A stretch of DNA of 64,000 bases, taken from positions 3,906,001 through 3,970,000 of the forward strand of contig NZ_CP080999.1 of NCBI RefSeq assembly GCF_019645855.1, read 5' to 3'. Each line of letters opens with the position of its first letter. Position 1 is the first letter of the stretch. The notes under the pieces were generated by a model. It worked only from the letters and a program-made list of their open reading frames with translations. It did not search any database and was not told the origin of the DNA. The position numbers and the translations under genes are program-made. Below, in pieces: positions 17,021-29,605 of the stretch. Source of the DNA: Mycobacterium malmoense. Its GTDB lineage: Bacteria > Actinomycetota > Actinomycetes > Mycobacteriales > Mycobacteriaceae.

Positions 17021-17540
17021 CTCCTTTGATCGGTGAGTCGAATTCGGATGGTCAGAAGGTAGCTGAGAACGACCTGAGCGTCGGGTGAGTTTAGATAAAA
17101 TCGGTTAATCTCGTTCCGTGAACATCGAAGATCGCAAACTATTCGAAGTAAAGTAACCAATGCTCGTAGATAGTTTAAAAAGCCTGGAGCTACCCCCCCC
17201 CCCGAATTTTAGTTCAGAGTGCAACTAGCCAATGGCAACCGCTGACATGCATTTGCCCTATACGCGTAACACAACGAGCAAACCCTCGACACCAAAAGCC
17301 GCAGAGCGGCTTACCCGTCGGGTAGCTATCACGTCGACAGCGACGGCATCAGCGCCGTCACGGCCCCACGCCCACACCACAAACAGCAGCAACGTTTTTC
17401 TATCGAAAACTCGAAACCCCTTGAGCCGAACTGCGATCCGCGGCCGGTTTGACGGACAGGTCCGCAAGTCCCGATAGCTCAGCCCGGCATCAGCCAGACA
17501 TTTCCTATCGATGTCGGACCCCTCACCTACAGTGGCTGGC
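17021..17540. other. AT-rich intergenic region with an 11-C tract
   Basis: 520 bp between divergent genes, clearly lower in GC than the surroundings (for example AGTTTAAAAAG at 17171-17181). Eleven consecutive C occur at 17193-17203, about 175 bp upstream of the GjpA-like start and read as poly-G on its strand. A short frame at 17258-17551 (minus) shows no recognisable domain or ribosome site and is not called. I see no gene. Confidence 0.6.
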
Positions 17541-20500
17541 GTGTTCGTCACCGGCGACAGCGTCGTCTACAGCGCGTCGGATCTCGCGGCCGCCGCGCGC
17601 TGCGAATACGCCCTGCTCAGGGATTTTGACGCGAAACTCGGCCGCGGCCCCGCGGTCGCCGTCGAGGACGAGTTGCTCGCGCGGACGGCCGCCCTCGGCA
17701 CCGAGCACGAACGACGCCGGCTCGACGGGCTGCGCGAGGAGTTCGGCCACGCCGTCGCGATCATCGGACGCCCGGCCTACACACCGGCGGGGCTGACGGC
17801 CGCCGCCGAGGCGACCCAGCGCGCCATCGCCAACCGCGCTCCCGCCGTGTATCAGGCCGCGATGTTCGACGGCCGTTTCGTCGGATTCGCCGACTTCCTG
17901 GTGCTTGACGGCGAGCGCTATCGGGTCATCGACACCAAGCTGGCGCGCTCGGCCAAGGTCCCCGCGTTGCTGCAGCTGGCGGGCTACGCCGACGCGCTGG
18001 CCGGCTCGGACGTCCCGGTGGCGCCGGAGGCCGAGTTGGAACTGGGCGATGGCACCGTCGTGCGCTACCGCATCGGCGACCTGATCCCGGTTTACCGGTC
18101 CCAGCGCGCGCTTTTGCAGCGCCTGCTCGACGAGCACCACGCCGCGGGCACCCCGGTCCGCTGGGAAGACCGGAGCGTGGTCGCGTGTTTCCGGTGCCCG
18201 TTGTGCACGGAGCAGTTGCGTGCGACCGACGACCTGCTGCTGGTCGCCGGCATGCGGGTGGCCCAGCGGGACAAGCTCATTGACGCCGGGATCACCACGA
18301 TCACCGAGCTCGCGGGCCATAGCGGGCCGGTGCCCGACCTAGCGTCGGCGGTGCTGGGCAAGCTAACCGCGCAGGCCAAACTACAAGTCCGCCAACGAGA
18401 TACCGGCATTCCGCGGTTCGAGATCGTCGACCCGCGGCCGCTGGCGCTGCTGCCCGAGCCGGACCCCGGCGACCTGTTCTTCGACTTCGAAGGCGACCCG
18501 CTGTGGACCGCCGACGGCCGCGAATGGGGCCTGGAATATCTCTTCGGCGTCCTCGACGCCGCCGGGAATTTCCGCCCGCTGTGGGCGCATGCCCGGGCGG
18601 ACGAACGGAAGGCGCTCACCGATTTCCTCGCGATGGTGGCCAAGCGCCGCGAACGTCGCCCGAACATGCACATCTACCATTACGCACCCTACGAGAAGAC
18701 CGCGCTGCTAAGGCTCGCCGGACGGTATGGGGTCGGCGAGGACGAGGTCGACGAACTACTGCGCAGCGGGACGCTGGTTGACCTGTACCCCTTGGCGCGC
18801 AAGAGCATTCGCGTGGGCGCGGAGTCGTTCAGCCTCAAGGCGCTCGAGCCGCTCTACATGGGCGCGCAGCTGCGCGCCGGTGACGTCACTACCGCCACCG
18901 AATCGATCACCTCCTACGCCCGGTACTGCGAACTGCAGGCCGCCGGCCGCTTCGACGACGCCGCATCGGTGCTCAAAGAGATCGAGGACTACAACCACTA
19001 CGACTGCCGGTCGACTCGGGAACTGCGCAACTGGCTGATGCTGCGCGCCTACGAACTCGGCGTCGTTCCCGTTGGCGCCCAACCGGTGCCCGACGGCGAC
19101 ACCGCCGAAGACGACGACCGGCTGGCGATGACACTGTCGGCGTTCACCGGCGACGCCGCCGTCGGTGAACGCACGCCCGAGCGGACGGCGGTCGCGCTGG
19201 TGGCCGCGGCGCGCGGCTACCACCGGCGGGAGGACAAGCCGTTCTGGTGGGCGCATTTCGACCGGCTGAACTTCCCCGTCGACGAATGGGCGGACAACAC
19301 AGACGTTTTCCTCGCCGAGAATGAGAAAGTGTCGGTCAGCGTCGACTGGCACACGCCCCCCGGCGCGCGCAAGCTGCAGCGACGGGTGCGGCTGCGCGGC
19401 GAGCTGGCGCGCGGCGACCTGATGACGAACGTGTTCGCGCTCTACGAACCTCCGGCTCCGCCGGGCATGACCGACAATCCCGATCGGCGGGCGGCCGGAC
19501 GGGCCGAGGTCGTCGAGGCCGACGATCCGACGGTGCCCACCGAGGTGGTCATCATCGAGCGAGTGGGCAGCGACGGCAACACCTTTCACCAACTTCCCTT
19601 CGCGCTCACCCCCGGACCGCCGGTGCCCACAACAGCCTTAAGGGAGTCGATCGAATCGACCGCCACCGCCGTCGCCGCCGGGTTGCCGCAACTACCCCGC
19701 ACCGCGCTGGTCGACATCCTGCTGCGTCGCGCGCCCCGCACCCGCAGCGGCGCTCCGCTCCCGCGCGGCCCCGACACCTCGGGCATTGCTGCCGACATCA
19801 CCGCCGCAACACTGGATCTGGACTCGTCATACCTGGCCGTGCACGGACCGCCGGGGACCGGCAAAACGCACACCGCCGCCCAGGTGATCAAACGCTTGGT
19901 CACCGGCCATGCCTGGCGCGTCGGTGTGGTGGCGCAGTCACATGCCGCGGTGGAGAACCTGCTGGAGTGTGTGATCGACGCCGGCCTGGATCCACACCGG
20001 GTCGCCAAGAAACACCACGACCACCACGCACCGCGCTGGCACGAGATCGACAGCAACGAATACCCGGCATTCATCGCGGACACCGCGGGCTGTGTGATCG
20101 GCGGCACCGCATGGGATTTCGCCAACGCCAACCGGGTGATCCCGGGCAGCCTGGATCTGCTGGTGATCGACGAGGCGGGCCAGTTCTGTCTGGCCAACAC
20201 CATCGCCGTGGCCCCGGCGGCCGCGAACCTGTTGCTGCTCGGGGACCCGCAGCAGCTGCCACAGGTCAGTCAGGGCACTCACCCCGAACCGGTCGACACC
20301 TCGGCGCTGGATTGGCTCGTCGACGGCCGGCGCACGCTGCCCGACGAACGCGGCTACTTCCTGGATCGCTCCTACCGGATGCACCCGGCGGTCTGCGCCG
20401 CGGTCTCCACGCTGTCGTATGAGGGCAGGCTGCATTCCCACCCATGCACGGCCGCCCGTCACCTCGATGGCTATAAGCCCGGTGTGCACCTGTATCCGGT

Positions 20501-20963
20501 TGAACACCAAGGTAACTCGACCGAGAGCCCCGAAGAGGCCGACGCGATCGCCGCCGAGATCGGGCGGCTGCTCGGCACGTCGTGGACCGACGAGCGCGGC
20601 ACCCGTCCGCTGGCCGCCGCCGATGTTCTGGTGCTGGCGCCCTACAACGCGCAGGTGGCGCTGCTGCGCCGGCGGTTGGGCTCCGCGGGGCTCGGCGGGG
20701 TCCGGGTCGGAACCGTCGACAAGTTCCAGGGTGGGCAGGCGCCGGTGGTCTTCGTCTCGATGACGGCCTCGTCCGCGGAGGTGGTGCCGCATGGAATGTC
20801 GTTCCTGCTCAACAGGAATCGGCTCAACGTCGCGGTCAGCCGGGCGCAATACGCGGCGGTGATCGTGCGCTCGCGGCTGCTGACCGAGTACCTGCCCGCC
20901 ACGCCCGGTGGCCTGATCGACCTGGGCGCATTCCTGGCACTGACGAGGTCCGAGCCTACTTAA
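17541..20963 (+). CDS. RecB-like nuclease / RNase H-like exonuclease / SF1 helicase fusion (Rv1251c-like)
   Basis: 1140 residues from GTG 17541; an in-frame ATG at 17511 is the alternative. Three modules. Residues 1-225: a PD-(D/E)XK nuclease of the TM0106/RecB type, with VIDTK (D131, K133) and a C21 ... C216-x2-C219-x2-C222 pattern like the iron-sulfur cluster of Cas4, AddB and Dna2. About 300-500: an RNase H-like (DEDD) exonuclease, with FFDFEGDP (about D314) and YNHYDCRST. About 745-1140: a superfamily 1 helicase with Walker A GPPGTGKT (about 768), Walker B VIDEAGQF (about 875), and C-terminal VDKFQG and VAVSRA motifs. Probably acts on DNA ends or flaps. Its stop overlaps that of the converging MFS gene. 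Confidence 0.88.
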   Translation: MFVTGDSVVYSASDLAAAARCEYALLRDFDAKLGRGPAVAVEDELLARTAALGTEHERRRLDGLREEFGHAVAIIGRPAYTPAGLTAAAEATQRAIANRAPAVYQAAMFDGRFVGFADFLVLDGERYRVIDTKLARSAKVPALLQLAGYADALAGSDVPVAPEAELELGDGTVVRYRIGDLIPVYRSQRALLQRLLDEHHAAGTPVRWEDRSVVACFRCPLCTEQLRATDDLLLVAGMRVAQRDKLIDAGITTITELAGHSGPVPDLASAVLGKLTAQAKLQVRQRDTGIPRFEIVDPRPLALLPEPDPGDLFFDFEGDPLWTADGREWGLEYLFGVLDAAGNFRPLWAHARADERKALTDFLAMVAKRRERRPNMHIYHYAPYEKTALLRLAGRYGVGEDEVDELLRSGTLVDLYPLARKSIRVGAESFSLKALEPLYMGAQLRAGDVTTATESITSYARYCELQAAGRFDDAASVLKEIEDYNHYDCRSTRELRNWLMLRAYELGVVPVGAQPVPDGDTAEDDDRLAMTLSAFTGDAAVGERTPERTAVALVAAARGYHRREDKPFWWAHFDRLNFPVDEWADNTDVFLAENEKVSVSVDWHTPPGARKLQRRVRLRGELARGDLMTNVFALYEPPAPPGMTDNPDRRAAGRAEVVEADDPTVPTEVVIIERVGSDGNTFHQLPFALTPGPPVPTTALRESIESTATAVAAGLPQLPRTALVDILLRRAPRTRSGAPLPRGPDTSGIAADITAATLDLDSSYLAVHGPPGTGKTHTAAQVIKRLVTGHAWRVGVVAQSHAAVENLLECVIDAGLDPHRVAKKHHDHHAPRWHEIDSNEYPAFIADTAGCVIGGTAWDFANANRVIPGSLDLLVIDEAGQFCLANTIAVAPAAANLLLLGDPQQLPQVSQGTHPEPVDTSALDWLVDGRRTLPDERGYFLDRSYRMHPAVCAAVSTLSYEGRLHSHPCTAARHLDGYKPGVHLYPVEHQGNSTESPEEADAIAAEIGRLLGTSWTDERGTRPLAAADVLVLAPYNAQVALLRRRLGSAGLGGVRVGTVDKFQGGQAPVVFVSMTASSAEVVPHGMSFLLNRNRLNVAVSRAQYAAVIVRSRLLTEYLPATPGGLIDLGAFLALTRSEPT

Positions 20964-22942
20964 CGCGAGTGCCGGCCGTAGCCGGTGGGATCGTCGTCCG
21001 GATCGGGACGGTAATGCTGGCCCCGCGGCGCCTCGCCTTCGGTGAGCCGATGATGCGCGGTGCCGTTGTGGTGCCTTCCGGCCGACGGCGCACGACGATC
21101 GTCGCGCGGGACGGACCCAAACCGGCGCGCCGTAAACTCCGTGATCGGCGGAATGCGCCGCTCGTCGACATGAGAGCCGTTGCGGGCGAAGCCAATCGGT
21201 GCGGTTTGCGGCACCGGGTCGTCGAGCAGGCTGTGCCACGCGTCGGCCGGTGCCGAGCGCGGGCGGCCGGGCCGCTCTTCCGACGGTCCGATGTCGCCGT
21301 TCTCCTCGCGCGCGGGTTGGATCTCGGCGCCCGGCCGCGGCCCGATGTCCGGTTCACGGAGAAGTACGAACTCGGCATAGTCGTCATAGTCGTCGTCGAG
21401 GACGTCGTCATCGTCGGGCAGCTCACCGACCGCGGTCATCGAGGGCGCGAACCCGACCAAGAACAGCGCGGCAATGATCCCGAACAACGCGATGAACGCG
21501 GGCAGCAGCACCGACTGCGACATCGCGGCCGAGAACGGGCCGCGCAGGAACCCGGGCAGCTGCAAGGTGATGCCGCCCTCTCCCGCGGCGCCGGGGGGCC
21601 GCGGCGGCATCTCGGCGCTAATCCGTGACGCCATGAACGCGGCCATACCGGCACTCCCGAGCACCGCGCCGAGCTGGCGGACCGAGTTGTACACGGCGGA
21701 GCCCGCGCCGGCCAGCTGCAGCGGCAGGTTGCGGGTCGCAGTGGCGGTCAGCGGCGACCACACGAACGCCATCCCGACGCCTATCACAGAGAACGGCAAC
21801 AGTAGCCGCCAGATCGGCGTGTCCGGGGACATCTCGAACGCAAGCCACGTCAGCCCGATCGTCAGCATCGAAAAGCCGAAACCGAGCACGGGCAGCGGAT
21901 GGTAGCTGTCGACGATCCTGCCCACGAGCGGCGCGAGCACACCGTTGGCCACCGCCATCGGCGCGATCAACAGGGCCGAGCGCATCGGCGACAACCCGCA
22001 GACCGACTGCGCGTAGAACGTCAGCGGCAGCATCATCGCGGTTGACGCGAACGAGACGATGGCCACCCCGGCGTTGCACAGGCTGAAGTCCCGGTCGCCG
22101 AAAATCGCCAGCGGGACCAGCGGCTCGCCCCTGTTCACCGACTGCCAGTAGACGAACACCGACATGAACCCGATGCCGGCGACGATCATCGCCCAGATCC
22201 ACGGCTGCCAGTGTGCGGCCTGACCCTGTTGCAGCCCGAAGACGACCAGGAACATGCCGATCCCGGACAACGCGACGCCGACCAGGTCGAACCGGTGCAC
22301 CTGGGTGGGCAGCACCGGAACCAGCCACACGGCCAACGCCAGCCCGACGACGCCGATGGGGACGTTGACGAAGAAAATCCACTGCCAGCCCAGCCCGTCG
22401 ACCAGCGCGCCGCCGGCCAACGGCCCCACCAGGCTGGCGACGCCCGCGGTGGCGCCCCACACGCTCACCGCGACGCCGCGCCGCTCCGGCGGGAAGATCC
22501 GCGTGATCGCCGACAGGGTCTGCGGGGTGAGCACGCCGGCGCCGACACCCTGCACGACGCGAGCGGTGATCAGCATGGCCGCGCCGCCGGCGAGCCCGCA
22601 CCACACCGACGCGGCGGTGAACACCACCAGGCCGATCAGATAGAGGTTCTTGGATCCGAACCTGTCACCGAGCCGTCCGGCCACCAGCAACACCACCGCA
22701 TACCCCAGCAGGTAGGCGCTGGTCACCCAGACCACGGTGTCGTACCCGATACGCAGGTCGGCCATGATGGTCGGGTTGGCGATGGCGACGATGGTCGAGT
22801 CGACCATGATCATGAAAAAGCCGATCATCATCGCCCAGAGCGCGTTCCAGGGGTTCGCCGAGTGCCGCGCACTTGGCGCCATCCAGCGCTTGGCGAAGCG
22901 GGCGCGACTCGGCCCCGCGCGCCGGGGCGTCGCCGTGGTCAT
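20960..22942 (-). CDS. DHA2-family MFS drug exporter (Rv1250-like)
   Basis: 660 residues. About 14 transmembrane helices as in EmrB/QacA transporters, starting at WALMMIGFFMIMVDSTIVAI and including motif A (GRLGDRFG) and the motif C region (GPLAGGALVDGLGWQWIF). Proton-coupled efflux of hydrophobic compounds is expected. A hydrophilic tail of about 150 residues, rich in Asp, Arg and Pro (DDDDVLDDDYDDYAEF), follows the last helix; such tails are common in mycobacterial members. The ATG at 22942 (MTTATPRR) was chosen over much earlier in-frame starts because it is immediately followed by the basic leader and first helix. Confidence 0.9.
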   Translation of the reverse strand: MTTATPRRAGPSRARFAKRWMAPSARHSANPWNALWAMMIGFFMIMVDSTIVAIANPTIMADLRIGYDTVVWVTSAYLLGYAVVLLVAGRLGDRFGSKNLYLIGLVVFTAASVWCGLAGGAAMLITARVVQGVGAGVLTPQTLSAITRIFPPERRGVAVSVWGATAGVASLVGPLAGGALVDGLGWQWIFFVNVPIGVVGLALAVWLVPVLPTQVHRFDLVGVALSGIGMFLVVFGLQQGQAAHWQPWIWAMIVAGIGFMSVFVYWQSVNRGEPLVPLAIFGDRDFSLCNAGVAIVSFASTAMMLPLTFYAQSVCGLSPMRSALLIAPMAVANGVLAPLVGRIVDSYHPLPVLGFGFSMLTIGLTWLAFEMSPDTPIWRLLLPFSVIGVGMAFVWSPLTATATRNLPLQLAGAGSAVYNSVRQLGAVLGSAGMAAFMASRISAEMPPRPPGAAGEGGITLQLPGFLRGPFSAAMSQSVLLPAFIALFGIIAALFLVGFAPSMTAVGELPDDDDVLDDDYDDYAEFVLLREPDIGPRPGAEIQPAREENGDIGPSEERPGRPRSAPADAWHSLLDDPVPQTAPIGFARNGSHVDERRIPPITEFTARRFGSVPRDDRRAPSAGRHHNGTAHHRLTEGEAPRGQHYRPDPDDDPTGYGRHSR

Positions 22943-23126
22943 GTACCCACCTCGTTTCAGCTCCCGACGATGACGTCCGGCCCTACCCCACCCCGCCACA
23001 CGGCACAGACCCGCACCCAGCCTTGCATTATCCCGGGTAAGGCAATCGGCCGGGGAGCCGCGGACCGATCCGTCCCTTGCGGCGGGCACGTTAGCCTTGA
23101 AGGACGCCATCGGCAGGAGAGGCAAG

Positions 23127-23894
23127 ATGTGGGCCCGACGGAACAGAGAATCGAAAACGTCCAACGCGGAGCAGGCGCCGGGCACCACCGGCGGCCGGCC
23201 CACGGCATCCGCGCGGGCGTTGGCGCAGGTCATCGAGCGTAGCTCGCGGGTGCAGGGCCCGGCGGTCGAGGCCTACGTGTCCCGCCTGCGGCACGCGAAC
23301 CCGGGCGCCGGCCCAGCCGACATCGTCGCCAAGCTGGAGAAGCGCTACGTGGCCGTGGTCACGGCCAGCGGCGTGGCGGTGGGGATGGCGGCGACCATCC
23401 CCGGGATCGGCACGTTGAGCGCGCTGTCGGCGGCCGCGGCGGAAACCGTGGCGTTCCTGGAGGCCACCGCGCTGTTCGCGCTGGCGTTGGCGGTGGTGCA
23501 CGGCATTCCCGCCGACCATCGAGAACGACGCCGCGTCATGGTGCTGTCGGTGCTGGTCGGCGACAACAGCAAGCGCGCCGTCGCCGAACTGATCGGTCCA
23601 GGCCGCACCAACGGCGGTTGGATTTCGGAAGGCATGGCCGCGCTGCCGCTGTCGTCGATGTCGCGGTTGAACTCGCGGCTGCTCAAGTCGTGGGTCAAGC
23701 GGTACACGGTGCGACGCAGCGCCCTGTTGTTCGGCAAGCTGCTGCCGGTCGGCATTGGCGCCGTGGTCGGCGCCGTCGGCAATTATCTCGTGGGCAAGAG
23801 GATCACCCGCAACGCCCGCCACGCATTCGGCGCCCCGCCCACGCGCTGGCCGAGCACGCTGCGCCTGCTGCCCCCGACCCGCGAAGCCGGCTAG
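23127..23894 (+). CDS. Conserved membrane protein (Rv1249c-like)
   Basis: 255 residues. The start is ATG 23127 behind AGGAGAGG. A basic N-terminal region with the helix ARALAQVIERSSRVQGPAVE is followed by a central hydrophobic hairpin (about 85-135, VAVGMAATIPGIGTLSALSA then FALALAVVHG), and a third hydrophobic, Gly-rich segment lies near 205-225 (VGIGAVVGAVGNYLVGKR). No catalytic motif is recognised. Divergent from the exporter gene and upstream of kgd. Function unknown. Confidence 0.8.
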   Translation: MWARRNRESKTSNAEQAPGTTGGRPTASARALAQVIERSSRVQGPAVEAYVSRLRHANPGAGPADIVAKLEKRYVAVVTASGVAVGMAATIPGIGTLSALSAAAAETVAFLEATALFALALAVVHGIPADHRERRRVMVLSVLVGDNSKRAVAELIGPGRTNGGWISEGMAALPLSSMSRLNSRLLKSWVKRYTVRRSALLFGKLLPVGIGAVVGAVGNYLVGKRITRNARHAFGAPPTRWPSTLRLLPPTREAG

Positions 23895-24070
23895 CCACCC
23901 GGTCACACGCGCGAATTGCCGGCGAAAGGTTAGCCTTTATGGGGCGGAAACGTTCCATGACCGCCGTCGGCGCGCGGCGTCCCGCCCACCGAAGCGCACG
24001 AAGTCGCAGGCGGACGGGTAGTGGCGCTTAGAGGGCCTGCACGACAAGAGAATTGAGGCGAACAGCGGCC

Positions 24071-27793
<3,723 letters not shown>

Positions 27794-27833
27794 ACGCCTG
27801 AAGCCGCCGCCGCCGGCCGAAGCCGCCGCCGCC

Positions 27834-27893
27834 GCGAGCGTGCGTAAAGTGTCAGCGATATCGGCGTGTCGATGTACAAACACGCACGCTCGC
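27834..27893. repeat. 60-bp palindromic element, copy 1
   Basis: Ends GCGAGCGTGCG and CGCACGCTCGC are exact inverted repeats. The distal half (27862-27893, starting CGGCGTGTCGATGTAC) matches the reverse complement of the 44056-44115 element at 31 of 32 positions, while the proximal inner half differs. It sits between kgd and the SDR gene, directly after a 19-bp-period duplication (GAAGCCGCCGCCGCCG at 27800 and 27819). No T-tract. Confidence 0.88.
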
Positions 27894-27915
27894 GATGGGA
27901 GGGAGGAGGGTGGTT

Positions 27916-28743
27916 ATGCGAGGGTTTGCCGGGAAAGTCGCCGTGGTCACCGGCGCGGGTTCGGGCATCGGGCAGGCGCTGGCCATCGAGCTGGGCCGCT
28001 CGGGCGCCAAGGTGGCGATCAGCGACGTCAACCTCGAGGGGCTGGCCGACACCGAGCGACGGTTGAAGGCGATCGGCGCGCCGGTCAAAGTGGACCGACT
28101 CGACGTGACCGAGCGCGAGGCCTTCCTGGCCTACGCCGACGCCGTCAACGCGCACTTCGGCAAGGTCAACCAGATCTACAACAACGCGGGCATCGCCTTC
28201 ACCGGCGACATCGAGGTCAGCCAGTTCAAGGACATCGAACGCGTGATGGACGTCGACTTCTGGGGCGTCGTGAACGGCACCAAAGCGTTTCTCCCGCATC
28301 TGATCGCCTCCGGGGACGGCCACGTCATCAACGTCTCGAGCGTGTTCGGGTTGTTCTCGGTGCCGGGGCAGGCGGCGTACAACTCGGCCAAGTTCGCCGT
28401 CCGGGGCTTCACCGAGGCGCTGCGGCAGGAGATGGTGCAGGCCGGCCACCCGGTAGGGGTGACCACAGTGCATCCCGGCGGCATCAAGACCGCGATCGCC
28501 CGCAACGCCACCGTCGCCGAGGGACTCGACCGCGACGAACTGGCCAAGCTGTTCGACAAGCGGCTGGCCAGGACCAGTCCGCAGCGGGCCGCGCAGGTCA
28601 TCCTGGACGCGGTGCGCAAGAACAAGGCCCGGGTGCTGGTCGGCACGGACGCCAAGGTCATGGACGTCTTGGTGCGGCTGACCGGCAGCCGTTATCAGCA
28701 GCTGTTCGGGCCGGTCCTGGGCCGGTTGGTGCCCAAGGCCTGA
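27916..28743 (+). CDS. Short-chain dehydrogenase/reductase (Rv1245c-like)
   Basis: 275 residues. The ATG at 27916 follows the strong site GGAGGGAGGAGGG; the earlier frame extension crosses a palindrome and was rejected. Classical SDR features: cofactor motif TGAGSGIG (about 12-19), NNAG near 90, catalytic Ser in NVSSV, and the YNSAK Tyr/Lys pair near 155-159. An Asp after beta-2 (ISDVN) favours NAD(H). The C-terminal 60 residues are basic and lack a membrane helix. Substrate unknown. Converges on lpqZ with only 13 bp between stops. Confidence 0.9.
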   Translation: MRGFAGKVAVVTGAGSGIGQALAIELGRSGAKVAISDVNLEGLADTERRLKAIGAPVKVDRLDVTEREAFLAYADAVNAHFGKVNQIYNNAGIAFTGDIEVSQFKDIERVMDVDFWGVVNGTKAFLPHLIASGDGHVINVSSVFGLFSVPGQAAYNSAKFAVRGFTEALRQEMVQAGHPVGVTTVHPGGIKTAIARNATVAEGLDRDELAKLFDKRLARTSPQRAAQVILDAVRKNKARVLVGTDAKVMDVLVRLTGSRYQQLFGPVLGRLVPKA

Positions 28744-28756
28744 CGGCCGACTACGC

Positions 28757-29605
28757 TCAGCGGCCCAGCGGGTGTTCGGCCAACCATCCGCCGGCCACCG
28801 CCTGCGGGTCGGCGCCGCCGGCCACCTGGCGGCGCATCTCGGCCAGGGCGGCGGTGTCCAGCACGCCGGCCACTTCGTTGATCGCCAGCAGCTGGCGATC
28901 GCCGAGCGCATTGCGGCGATACAGCGGCACCACGTTCTCGGCCCGGATCAGCGCGGGCTTGCCGTCGGCCAGCGCGATCAGGTCGGCGGGGGCGCCGGGG
29001 TCGGCGGTGGTGGTCCACGCCGCCGTCAGCCGACCGGCCCGCAGCGCGGTGAAAAGCGTTGGCTCATCCGGGAATTGGCGCGGAGCGGGAAGCCGGCAGG
29101 TGCCGACCGCCGAGGGCGCCTGAAACCCGGTGACGGCGCCGATCATTAACCCGTCGCAGTGCTTAGGCAGCGCGGTCAGGTCATGGCCGCCCCAAGCCCG
29201 GGCGGTGGCTTGCGTCACCAGCAGCGCGGGTTTGTCCTCGGCGGCCGTGGTGTAGTCGCCCGCCAGGATGCCCTCGGGCAGCGCCGCGATCATCGCGCGG
29301 TAAACCTGGGCGTCGGAGAGGACCGATGCGCCGGGCTGCAGACGCTGCAACGCCTGCCCGGTGAACGCAGGGACGACGGTGAACTCGCCGGAGTCCAGCT
29401 TCGCCATCGGGTCGGTGGCGGTGTCGGGTCGCGCCGCGAAACCGTATGAGCGCAGCGCCGCCACGTAGACACCGGCCAGCAGCGTCGACTCGGGGTCGGG
29501 CCGGGATCCGACCACCAGCTCCGGATGGCGCTGGTGGGCGTTGGTCGCGCAGCCGGCCCAGAAAACCACGGCGAGCAGCGCCGCGGCCGCCCTGCCGATT
29601 CTCAC
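28757..29605 (-). CDS. lpqZ: Lipoprotein LpqZ, glycine-betaine-type ABC solute-binding protein
   Basis: 282 residues from a GTG that overlaps the upstream malic enzyme stop (GTGA). The signal peptide VRIGRAAAALLAVVFWAGC has a lipobox Cys at 19. The mature domain has the OpuAC/ProX-type pattern: VVGSRPDPESTLLAGVYVAAL at the start, the VPAFTGQALQRL ligand loop, and WTTTADPGAPADLIALAD. No permease or ATPase gene is adjacent, so it may work with a transporter elsewhere or have another role. Last gene of mdh - malic enzyme - lpqZ. Confidence 0.87.
   Translation of the reverse strand: MRIGRAAAALLAVVFWAGCATNAHQRHPELVVGSRPDPESTLLAGVYVAALRSYGFAARPDTATDPMAKLDSGEFTVVPAFTGQALQRLQPGASVLSDAQVYRAMIAALPEGILAGDYTTAAEDKPALLVTQATARAWGGHDLTALPKHCDGLMIGAVTGFQAPSAVGTCRLPAPRQFPDEPTLFTALRAGRLTAAWTTTADPGAPADLIALADGKPALIRAENVVPLYRRNALGDRQLLAINEVAGVLDTAALAEMRRQVAGGADPQAVAGGWLAEHPLGR

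Noticed and set aside
17258..17551. Possible small gene on the minus strand upstream of the nuclease-helicase
   Set aside because: No recognisable domain, no good ribosome site, and an overlap with the start of the helicase gene.
23927..23942. IdeR/iron-box-like sequence AAAGGTTAGCCTTTA upstream of kgd
   Set aside because: It is a short palindrome with only partial match to the 19-bp iron box, and kgd is not a known iron-regulated gene. A similar half-site lies at 6799 upstream of the sulfotransferase. Too weak to call.
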